From the IMG/VR virus record IMGVR_UViG_3300013131_000223, positions 1-25,696 of that record: DNA of 25,696 nt, one strand, 5' to 3'. This document shows positions 19,655-25,696 of this stretch, in pieces. Source of the DNA: a virus. Position numbers and translations under genes: made by a program. The notes beneath the pieces were generated by a model. It did not search any database and was not told where the DNA came from. It saw nothing but the letters and a program-made list of their open reading frames with translations. Each line of letters starts with the position of its first letter. Position 1 is the stretch's first letter.

Positions 19655-20125
19655 ATGGCCAAACCGAAAAAGTTGACCCCTAAGGAAGACAAACCGAAAA
19701 AGTTGGAGGAAGAAATTCCGACCAAGCTTTCTTCCCAAGAGGTCGAGGACGATGTGGAGTACGAGGAAGAGTCGGGGGATGGAGATTATCTCCGACAGTA
19801 CCAGTACAAAAAGGTTAACAACAGACCAATGACCGGCGGAGAGTTAACCGACCCGGACAAGGGAAGTAAGGCAGAAAGAATGAAAGCAGCTCTACTCGAG
19901 CAGGAGAGCGTAACCATGCTTATTCCACTGCCTGAAGGTACGGACCCAAAAATTCCGTATTCTGTTTCTCTGAACGGCTATCGCCTGGATTTTCCTACCA
20001 ATACTTATATCCAAGTGCCAAAGCAGGTCGCCGAAGTTATTAGCGAAGCTAATAACCAGACCCGCGTTGCCTTGGAACAGTTTAAGATTGGTGGCAATAA
20101 GAAAAAGGAAGACGCATTACAGTAA
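19655..20125 (+). CDS. 156-aa hypothetical virion protein
   Basis: The N-terminal 70 residues are charged and disordered (MAKPKKLTPKEDKPKKLEEE; DDVEYEEESGDGDY). The C-terminal part (SVTMLIPLPEGTDPKIPYSV, SLNGYRLDFPTNTYIQVPKQ, VAEVISEANNQ) is a compact beta unit with a NGY turn and a VP-x-x-VAE helix, often seen in small proteins encoded next to phage capsid genes. It might be a decoration or completion protein; this is an inference from position. Confidence 0.6.
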   Translation: MAKPKKLTPKEDKPKKLEEEIPTKLSSQEVEDDVEYEEESGDGDYLRQYQYKKVNNRPMTGGELTDPDKGSKAERMKAALLEQESVTMLIPLPEGTDPKIPYSVSLNGYRLDFPTNTYIQVPKQVAEVISEANNQTRVALEQFKIGGNKKKEDALQ

Positions 20126-20150
20126 AGGTTTTATCAGGTTTCTTTAATCA

Positions 20151-20189
20151 CTCTCCGCCGAAAGTCCGAAAGGAGCGAAAGTAGGAGAG
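20151..20189 (+). promoter_or_regulatory. Hairpin enclosing a strong ribosome-binding site
   Basis: CTCTCC (20151-20156) pairs with GGAGAG (20184-20189), covering the AGGAG Shine-Dalgarno of the gene at 20197. Within is TCC-GAAA-GGA (20165-20174) with a GNRA tetraloop, flanked by two further CGAAAG sequences. This is the strongest Shine-Dalgarno in the window. Confidence 0.55.
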
Positions 20190-20196
20190 GAAACAA

Positions 20197-20526
20197 ATGG
20201 CTATTACCTCAACACAGGTAAAAAATTCAGCCTCAGTCGTCCAAATCGCAGTCGGACGTTATATTGATACAGGAACTGCGGCCGCTTTCACTATCACTAT
20301 CGGCTTTAAGCCGTTGTTTGTGGAAGTGTTGAATTGCTCTTCCGGGGATGAATATAAATGGGCGCATGGCATGGCTGCTGCTTCCGCTTTTAAGCGGGTA
20401 ACGGCTGGTACCTCGTCTATTATTACTTCTCTTGGAATCACGCAACTCTCTTACGGATTCACTGTTGGGTTGGATACAGATATAAATGTTTCCAGCGAAC
20501 AGCTAACTTGGGTCGCTCTGGGCTAG
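20197..20526 (+). CDS. 109-aa small virion protein, possibly capsid decoration
   Basis: A Ser/Thr/Ala/Gly/Val-rich beta protein starting MAITSTQVKNSASVVQIAVG and containing FTITIGFKPLFVEVLNCSSG and TQLSYGFTVGLDTDINVSSE. It has no signal peptide, membrane helix or charged clusters. It has the best ribosome-binding site seen here (AGGAG, nine bases before ATG), suggesting high output, as for decoration or tail-tube components. The site may be masked by the 20151-20189 hairpin. Function inferred from composition, position and likely abundance only. Confidence 0.6.
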   Translation: MAITSTQVKNSASVVQIAVGRYIDTGTAAAFTITIGFKPLFVEVLNCSSGDEYKWAHGMAAASAFKRVTAGTSSIITSLGITQLSYGFTVGLDTDINVSSEQLTWVALG

Positions 20527-20551
20527 TGATTACAAATGCCGTGTTCTGGTA

Positions 20552-20589
20552 TCGCCCGGTCGTGCAGCGGCCACGTAACAGCCGGGCGA
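20552..20589 (+). other. GC-rich hairpin between structural genes
   Basis: TCGCCCGG (20552-20559) pairs perfectly with CCGGGCGA (20582-20589), and inside CGTG (20561-20564) pairs with CACG (20572-20575). No T-run follows. It could act as an RNA-processing site, an mRNA stabiliser or a leader for the next gene. Confidence 0.6.
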
Positions 20590-20599
20590 ATAAAACCAA

Positions 20600-21562
20600 A
20601 TGAATTTTGAAACTAAAATTGCTGATGCGGTCCGCCTAGCGGTACACGATGATACTCTCCGCGCCAGTGTTCTCACTACCGGGGAAGTATTCTTTGTGGT
20701 TGAAGATTCTGATACTGAATATGCCAAAATGGCCCAACGTTATGGAAAAAAGAGAGTATTTTTAACTCTCAACGAAGCCTATGATGCGAGCACTGAAAAT
20801 AGAGGAGACTCAATTTTCATGAGCGCTTCTACCACTCATTCTCTCTCGGCTGGCATTACCTGGTCAAAGAGCAGAATAAATGTGATTGGCCTAGACGGTG
20901 GGGGCAGGTCTATTCAGCAAGGTACTAAAGTTGATTATACCGGGGATGGAAATTATGCTGCCACAATCAGCATTACCGGAACTCGCAACAGCTTTAGAAA
21001 TCTGAAAGTCACCAATAATGGAACACACGCGAATAGCATTGCGGCCATTATTGATGCCGGAGAAGGAACCCTGATCGAAAACTGTTCTGTTCAAAAACTT
21101 ACCGACCTTGATCAGACTACAGTGGCAGATTTTATCTGCCGATCGGATTCTGCCACTTACACCAACATTGAATTCGGGTTTGACACCCTGGTTCAAACGG
21201 CAGCCCGAAATACGTTTTGGGTTGACGGAGTCACTAAAATGAAAAACCTGCGCATGAAGGATTGCAGATTTATCTCTGCTTGTACTTCGGCCAGCAAGAT
21301 TCATTTCAAGTGTGCTGCCAATTCTTTCTTGTTTACCAACATTGTAGAGAATTGTATGTTCATTAATTCTATTAATGGAACCCAGGCAGCTATCCAGGCT
21401 ACGGTTGCGGCCGAAAGCGATGCTTCCAATGTGGAAGGAGTGATTTTGTTCGCTACTCCACATTGCCAGTCTGCTTCATTCGCCACTACTTCCACTGGAT
21501 TTGTGGTGACTATGACCCCGACTTCGACCACTAACGCATTCGAAGGCAGGACTCCGGCCTAG
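20600..21562 (+). CDS. Beta-helix-like phage structural protein
   Basis: A 320-aa protein. A short N-terminal domain (MNFETKIADAVRLAVHDDTL) is followed by repeated strand-turn units with GTRNSFRNLKVTNNGTHANS, GTLIENCSVQKL, MKNLRMKDCRFIS and FTNIVENCMFINS, where Asn/Cys-containing turns recur about every 20-25 residues, as in right-handed parallel beta-helices of the pectin-lyase type. Such folds are common in tail spikes and capsid fibres. A lyase active site is not evident. Placed among capsid and connector genes, it may be a head fibre rather than a tailspike. Confidence 0.6.
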   Translation: MNFETKIADAVRLAVHDDTLRASVLTTGEVFFVVEDSDTEYAKMAQRYGKKRVFLTLNEAYDASTENRGDSIFMSASTTHSLSAGITWSKSRINVIGLDGGGRSIQQGTKVDYTGDGNYAATISITGTRNSFRNLKVTNNGTHANSIAAIIDAGEGTLIENCSVQKLTDLDQTTVADFICRSDSATYTNIEFGFDTLVQTAARNTFWVDGVTKMKNLRMKDCRFISACTSASKIHFKCAANSFLFTNIVENCMFINSINGTQAAIQATVAAESDASNVEGVILFATPHCQSASFATTSTGFVVTMTPTSTTNAFEGRTPA

Positions 21563-21575
21563 TTTGTTTGTTCTC

Positions 21576-21637
21576 TTTGCTTCTCTGTTTCCGCTCGGGA
21601 ATTTCGACCAGGGAGGCGAGAGGGAGCAAAAAAGCTC
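21576..21637 (+). other. Structured gap before the 165-aa gene
   Basis: TTTGCTTCTCT (21576-21586) pairs with 21619-21630 with one G-U and one bulge. GAGC-AAAAAA-GCTC (21624-21637) then T-rich sequence is a competing weak terminator-like hairpin. The remainder up to ATG 21663 is A/T-rich with TATAAATTAA. Confidence 0.4.
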
Positions 21638-21662
21638 TATTTTATAAATTAATTTTAAAATT

Positions 21663-22160
21663 ATGAAAGCAACAAATATATCACTTAAGGAACTGTCAAA
21701 GACTTCTCTAGATGCATTTAATATCCTCAAATGCGATCCAGGTTCTTTCGCTGGTGGGACATCCAACGCGCGCGGAGATAAAGACGGAACCAAAGCCGTC
21801 TTGCCTCTGTTTAAAGTAACGGGAACAGTTTTGGTTCGAATTTTCGGAGTGTGCACCTTGACTCTTGTGGGTGCCGGAACTATCGAAGTAGGAGTAGCGG
21901 GAAATACGGCCGCTCTTTTGGCTCAAATTGCTGATGCTACCAACCTGGCAACTGGAGAGATTTGGAACGATGCCACTCCAACTGATTTAAAAGTAAGCCT
22001 ATTATCCGATGTACTCGGGCCATATATTGTTTCGGGTGGAAATGCTACCGTGACGATCGATGAAAAAGTTGCCTCTGCCGATATTACTGCGGGCGGTTTG
22101 CACTATATTCTCCTTTGGCGTCCGTTGTCGCCGGATGGAAACGTAGAATCCTTACTCTAA
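21663..22160 (+). CDS. 165-aa hypothetical structural protein
   Basis: It begins MKATNISLKELSKTSLDAFN, then an Ala/Gly/Thr/Val-rich beta domain (VTGTVLVRIFGVCTLTLVGA, GTIEVGVAGNTAAL, ATVTIDEKVASADITAG) that ends LLWRPLSPDGNVESLL. Pattern and position resemble small phage virion beta proteins between capsid and connector genes. No catalytic motif or membrane helix. Role unassigned. Confidence 0.6.
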   Translation: MKATNISLKELSKTSLDAFNILKCDPGSFAGGTSNARGDKDGTKAVLPLFKVTGTVLVRIFGVCTLTLVGAGTIEVGVAGNTAALLAQIADATNLATGEIWNDATPTDLKVSLLSDVLGPYIVSGGNATVTIDEKVASADITAGGLHYILLWRPLSPDGNVESLL

Positions 22161-22169
22161 AAAACTGAT

Positions 22170-22898
22170 ATGACTTCCACAGAATTTGCAACCTTGATAC
22201 GGTATAAAACTAAAACCAACTCGACTACTTTTACAGATGCCCAAATTTTACTCTTGGCAAATATTTTCAAGAATGAAATAGCCGGGAAAATAGTTGATCG
22301 AAATTTAGGATATTTTCTATTGCCTTATACCTTTAACCTGGTTGCGAGTTCTTCTTCGCGCGAGTATGCTTTCCCGGCCGACATTTTGAATCGGATGCAT
22401 AAACTAGAGATCAAATTTTCGACAGATGACGCTAGGTTCCCTTCAACTTATATCAAAGATTACCAGGGTTCAGAAACAGAAAGCGAAATAGTCAAAAATT
22501 TCTCCAATAGTCAGGGAGGTTTTGCGCACACAATTCGCCGGCAAAAACTGTTTATTTTGTCTGGAACGATCTCGGCTGTAACCAGCGGGGGAAATTTGTG
22601 GTATCACATTTTCCCGGCAGACCTTTCCTCACTCGTAGGTTCTACAGATATGTCAGTTGATCCGAGTTCAACCTCCTTCGGATTCCCGAAACAATTTCAT
22701 GAACTCCTGGCCAGGCGGGTCTCGATCGAATGGAAGGGCGCTCAACCTAAACCGCAACCACTTAATCGGCACGAACTTAATTACGAAAATGATTTGCAAC
22801 TTGCTTTGGATTCCTTGTCGCACCCGGATAATTCGGCGGAGATAATCGGAAATAGTTTACCGATTGAAGAAACCGGAAATAATGGATGGAATTATTAA
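22170..22898 (+). CDS. Probable head-tail adaptor protein
   Basis: A 242-aa protein. Its start, MTSTEFATLIRYKTKTNSTT then FTDAQILLLANIFKNEIAGK, is the helical pattern of phage adaptor proteins that bind the portal. A beta domain (YTFNLVASSSSREYAFPADI) and a closing helix (LNRHELNYENDLQLALDSLS) follow. It sits after capsid genes and before the tail proteins, as gp4/gp6-type adaptors do. The assignment is by pattern and order; another connector subunit is possible. Confidence 0.5.
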   Translation: MTSTEFATLIRYKTKTNSTTFTDAQILLLANIFKNEIAGKIVDRNLGYFLLPYTFNLVASSSSREYAFPADILNRMHKLEIKFSTDDARFPSTYIKDYQGSETESEIVKNFSNSQGGFAHTIRRQKLFILSGTISAVTSGGNLWYHIFPADLSSLVGSTDMSVDPSSTSFGFPKQFHELLARRVSIEWKGAQPKPQPLNRHELNYENDLQLALDSLSHPDNSAEIIGNSLPIEETGNNGWNY

Positions 22899-22910
22899 TT
22901 AACCCAAAAC

Positions 22911-23180
22911 ATGACTTCATTTATCAAAAAAATGAAAGGACAGGTGCAACTTGTAACGGTAATTGTCGGAGCGGGGCTTTCCATGGTCGGTAGTTTAGCG
23001 ATCTCAACTGTTTCTGCAACTTATACAGCCAATACTAAAGTTCAAATAGTGGAAGAAAGGGAAAATAACCACTATTCCGAAATTCAAAAACAGTTTTCGG
23101 ATTTGCAAACTCAGATGAATGAAAACAACAAAAATACCAATCAAAAATTGGATCGTTTAATAGAATTACATATCAATTGA
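22911..23180 (+). CDS. Small membrane protein with coiled coil
   Basis: An 89-aa protein. One transmembrane segment about residues 12-36 (VQLVTVIVGAGLSMVGSLAI) is followed by a hydrophilic helix with heptad spacing (EIQKQFSDLQTQMNENNKNT, then QKLDRLIELHI). This layout suits a spanin-like, pinholin-like or tail-associated membrane protein. It lies between the adaptor and a large tail protein, so it may belong to the virion's DNA-entry apparatus. Evidence is topology only. Confidence 0.6.
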   Translation: MTSFIKKMKGQVQLVTVIVGAGLSMVGSLAISTVSATYTANTKVQIVEERENNHYSEIQKQFSDLQTQMNENNKNTNQKLDRLIELHIN

Positions 23181-23182
23181 TA

Positions 23183-24622
23183 ATGGCTTTAATTTTTAAT
23201 GGACAATTTCAAGGATTAGCAGACAGCAAATGGAGTGGGGTTCCGGGTAGTTTTTATGCGTCTGTGGGAATTGACGGGCACTCTATTCCAGGAGCAATTA
23301 CTGTACACCAAAAACTTGCCAAAGAATCGGGTGCAACTGTAACCGAACTTTGTAAAGTGAAAGTGGCTTGCTCAAATGGATATTCTTTTTGGTTTTCTTC
23401 CGAATCTGGGAAAATCTGGGCACGCAGTTCGGCTGGTTCCTGGAGTTTAGCTCTGACTACTACGGCCGCGGCTGGGGAAGTGAAATGTCTTGGGGCTAAA
23501 GAGTACGAAGGTTATATTTACTGGGCAACACAAAGTAGACTTCATAGAATTGCAGTAGCCAACGCAGATGATGCCTGGAGTGGGCAGGAATTAAATTGGG
23601 CAACTTTCTCAGTGACGAATCAATACTATCACCCAATGGAAATTCAAGATGCTCGGCTTTTTATTGGAGACGGAAACGTGGTGGCATCAGTAGACCCAGA
23701 CTATACCAGCGGAACACCAACTACTTTTAATAATAATGCTCTAGACATCTCAAGCCCGCTCGTGATCAAGACTATGATCAAATATCAAATTGATCTCTTG
23801 ATTGGCACAGTGGTTGGAACTACAGCAACCGTGAATAATACCGAACTAATCCGCTGGGATTGCACTTCGCCTTCTTGGAATACTTCCGATCCAATAGAAG
23901 AAGCGGGAATAAACGCTTTTATTCGAGACGATAACTATGTATATGTGAACGCCGGGCGTGCCGGAAATATTTACTACTACAACGGCGAACAACTGGAACC
24001 GTTCAAAAGAATTCCCGGAGCTTATTCTAATTCAGTCTATGGATACGTTCACCCAGATGCGGTGGCTAACTACAAAGGTATCCCGGTATTTGGCTTTTCC
24101 AATGGATCAGGGAATCCGGCCCCTGAGGGAGTCTATAGTTTCGGCTCCTATTCACGAGACTATCAGAAAGTACTGGACTTGAGTTGGGTAATTTCGGCCG
24201 GAGTCACTTCGGGAGTGGAAATAGGAGCTGTTTTGGTATCCGATTTTACTTTATTGGTTTCCTGGAAGACAGCCACGGCAGTAGGCATAGATGCCATTGA
24301 TTATTCCAATAAATATGCAAGCGCATATTTTGAAACTAGAATGCTTTTTCAAGATCAAAGAGATATTCAAAAAACCTTGCGCGAAATAGCCGCCTATTAT
24401 AATTCAATGCCGGCAAACTGCGGTTTTACTTTTTCTTACAGTGTCAATGGCGCTGCCTATGTGGCGATTGTAGCTGGGGAAACTTTCAACGATACGGATT
24501 CTGCCAGAGTATATGTCCAACCGGGCGTTTCTGAGGTGGGGTCTTTGATGATTAAAGTCGCGTTTACTGTTTCGGGCAATACTGCTCCGGTGCTAGAAGC
24601 GCTGGGAGCGGATGCTAATTGA
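23183..24622 (+). CDS. Large beta-rich tail protein (tail-tube or nozzle-like)
   Basis: From ATG 23183, 479 aa; the frame also has a TTG at 23177. Many WD-like or blade-like strand motifs occur: GYSFWFSSESGKIWARSS, YEGYIYWATQSRLHRIAV, DARLFIGDGNVVASVDP, NYVYVNAGRAGNIYYYNGE and GIPVFGFSNGSGNPAPEGVY. This suggests a beta-propeller body, as in T7-type gp12 nozzle proteins of podoviruses, followed by an Ig-like C-terminus (FTFSYSVNGAAYVAIVAGET). It would form the tail tube below the adaptor. The fold is inferred from repeated patterns, not from a family match. Confidence 0.55.
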   Translation: MALIFNGQFQGLADSKWSGVPGSFYASVGIDGHSIPGAITVHQKLAKESGATVTELCKVKVACSNGYSFWFSSESGKIWARSSAGSWSLALTTTAAAGEVKCLGAKEYEGYIYWATQSRLHRIAVANADDAWSGQELNWATFSVTNQYYHPMEIQDARLFIGDGNVVASVDPDYTSGTPTTFNNNALDISSPLVIKTMIKYQIDLLIGTVVGTTATVNNTELIRWDCTSPSWNTSDPIEEAGINAFIRDDNYVYVNAGRAGNIYYYNGEQLEPFKRIPGAYSNSVYGYVHPDAVANYKGIPVFGFSNGSGNPAPEGVYSFGSYSRDYQKVLDLSWVISAGVTSGVEIGAVLVSDFTLLVSWKTATAVGIDAIDYSNKYASAYFETRMLFQDQRDIQKTLREIAAYYNSMPANCGFTFSYSVNGAAYVAIVAGETFNDTDSARVYVQPGVSEVGSLMIKVAFTVSGNTAPVLEALGADAN

Positions 24623-24642
24623 TTAATAATTAATTTAAAAAT

Positions 24643-24846
24643 ATGGAATACATCATAGGAATTTTAATAGGACTCGGGGCTTTGGCAGTGTGGCAGATTT
24701 TTGGCTTTTTTATTCGCAAGGGATACAAAATGGGAGTCAAAAGCGGAACGAATCAAGTGGTGAAATATATTTTTGAGCAGATTCAAGAAAAAGGACAAAT
24801 TGATTTAATTTTGGATGGGCAAAAAATAACGGTAACCACAAAATAA
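24643..24846 (+). CDS. 67-aa membrane protein
   Basis: It begins MEYIIGILIGLGALAVWQIF, a single N-terminal transmembrane helix, then IRKGYKMGVKSGTNQVVKYI and a short amphipathic tail ending ITVTTK. It could be an accessory tail or entry protein, or a small lysis-related membrane protein. It is encoded eight bases before the large tail protein. No family recognised. Confidence 0.55.
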   Translation: MEYIIGILIGLGALAVWQIFGFFIRKGYKMGVKSGTNQVVKYIFEQIQEKGQIDLILDGQKITVTTK

Positions 24847-24854
24847 AAAGAAAA

Positions 24855-25696
24855 ATGGCAGACCTTAATCCACAACCTTTACCGACTCCGACCACTAGAA
24901 CTACCTTTCAACAACTAAGGCAGTCTTTTCAGAATTTGACTGTAAAAATAACTAAAGAAGCCCTAAACTCTTCAAATTATCTTCCGAATACGCGAGGTTG
25001 GAAAATAGACGCAAATGGTGATGTGGAATTTTTTAACGGAGTATTTCGAGGTGCGCTCTCGGCCGCTACGATCGACATCGGCGGAGCGGATACTTCTTCT
25101 TTTCACGTCGATATAAACGGCAATCTCTGGGCCGGAGCGGCGACTTTCGATATAAATACGAATCCATTTGCCGTGTCGAACGCGGGAGTTCTGCGAGCCG
25201 TTTCCGGCTCGATAGGTGGCTGGGGAATTTCTGATACCGCTTTGTCGACAGGTGCTTTCGATACTTTGAATAAAATGTATTTTGGGACAAGCGGTATTTC
25301 GCTTTCAAATACCTTTAAGGTTACTTCTACTGGCGCCTTGACTGCCACTTCTGGGCAGATTGGCGGATTTACCCTTAGTTCTACTTCACTTTACGGCGGG
25401 ATAATCAAAACAGCCCAAACGGTCGGGGTTGGAAATAATGGAGTGATCATGGATACTGCCGGGCTACGCGGGTATGACAGTGTGCTTGGCTTGGTTTTCA
25501 ATATTCCTACAGACGGATCGGCTCCAACTTTTTCCTCAGGGATAATCAACAGTACTATTTTTGAAATAAACACCAATGCAATTATGAGAACTTCGGCGAC
25601 TGTCGGAGATGGCTCAGCTGATTCGGCTGGTATTTTAATAAACAACACCGGTCTATATGCCTGCGAAGCGAACCAGTCCCTGGCCAATGCTAATGT
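24855..25696 (+). CDS. N-terminal part of a repetitive tail/host-recognition protein, cut by the right edge
   Basis: The open frame runs from ATG 24855 to the end of the window (280 codons). The first 35 residues are Pro/Thr-rich, then GWKIDANGDVEFFNGVFRG (about 55-73), a motif widely seen in phage tail-tip and fibre proteins, followed by repeated units such as FAVSNAGVLRAVSGSIGGWG and FKVTSTGALTATSGQIGGFT, about 55 residues apart. These probably make a trimeric beta shaft. It most likely begins the receptor-binding apparatus whose end appears at the left edge as a different gene or fragment. Confidence 0.65.
   Translation, partial: MADLNPQPLPTPTTRTTFQQLRQSFQNLTVKITKEALNSSNYLPNTRGWKIDANGDVEFFNGVFRGALSAATIDIGGADTSSFHVDINGNLWAGAATFDINTNPFAVSNAGVLRAVSGSIGGWGISDTALSTGAFDTLNKMYFGTSGISLSNTFKVTSTGALTATSGQIGGFTLSSTSLYGGIIKTAQTVGVGNNGVIMDTAGLRGYDSVLGLVFNIPTDGSAPTFSSGIINSTIFEINTNAIMRTSATVGDGSADSAGILINNTGLYACEANQSLANAN

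Noticed and set aside
113-25687. Open frames on the minus strand
   Set aside because: All lie opposite well-supported + strand genes, lack family motifs and have no gene-sized clear space of their own.
1-25696. Circular genome closing across the window ends
   Set aside because: The right-edge frame leaves two bases (GT); joined to base 1 it reads into a TGA after a few codons, while the left-edge gene is in a different frame. Sequence is probably missing between the ends.
1-25696. Alternative genetic code (UGA as Gly, code 25)
   Set aside because: Several genes end at TGA exactly where the next ATG begins (for example 12582-12584, 15056-15058, 23178-23180) and no in-frame TGA is needed to extend a conserved domain.
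1-25696. CRISPR array or anti-phage defence island
   Set aside because: No regularly spaced direct repeats and no recognisable defence effector; the nuclease at 6224 lacks Cas4 cysteines and pairs with an annealing protein.

Overview
This window looks like most of the genome of a tailed, podovirus-like bacteriophage. All supported genes are on the + strand and tightly packed, often with 1-8 base stop/start overlaps. The best marker is a major capsid protein of the N4-gp56 type (18664-19620), downstream of a terminase pair, a large portal and an acidic scaffold. The host cannot be read directly. Two clues suggest a bacterium that relies little on Shine-Dalgarno initiation, possibly Patescibacteria: most starts follow A/T-rich runs with no SD, and the lysin's peptidoglycan-binding repeat has a TGYFGP motif that I associate with that group. 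This host call is an inference. TGA is used as a normal stop, so there is no sign of code 25.

Layout: (1) 1-359, the end of a structural, probably tail, protein. (2) 430-4478, two Xer-like tyrosine recombinases flanking a lysis cassette (three-domain lysin, holin) and a small HNH-like gene; both recombinase genes have long structured leaders. (3) 4480-5239, a regulatory region with a 45-aa HTH protein, an apparent stand-alone small RNA with its own promoter and terminator, two micro-ORFs and a structured leader. (4) 5240-9648, a replication/recombination operon: Rad52-type annealing protein, PD-(D/E)XK nuclease, winged-helix replication initiator carrying a pentanucleotide repeat, a possible NinB-like protein and a NinG-like HNH protein. 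(5) 9591-12028, small DNA-binding and accessory proteins, including a KhpA-like KH-domain RNA-binding protein next to a peptide deformylase, and a zinc-ribbon microprotein. (6) 12030-24846, packaging and virion genes. (7) 24855 to the right edge, the start of a repetitive tail protein. The two edges do not join in frame, so tail sequence is probably missing between them.

How it may work together: the annealing protein and nuclease form a recombination pair. The initiator probably recruits host replication enzymes, since no polymerase or helicase is visible. A recurring promoter-like element (GGGTTTATTT, 15-17 bases, then TATAAT-like) occurs four times, at gene-group boundaries in the non-structural half, and perfect or near-perfect DnaA-box sequences sit beside several promoters. 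Many intergenic gaps hold predicted RNA structures, including several with crossing (pseudoknot-type) pairings just ahead of start codons. The only two genes with clear SD sequences have them within or touching such structures. This repeated leader-RNA theme, plus the phage-borne KH/deformylase pair, is the most unusual content. I saw no tRNA, rRNA, CRISPR array or insertion sequence.
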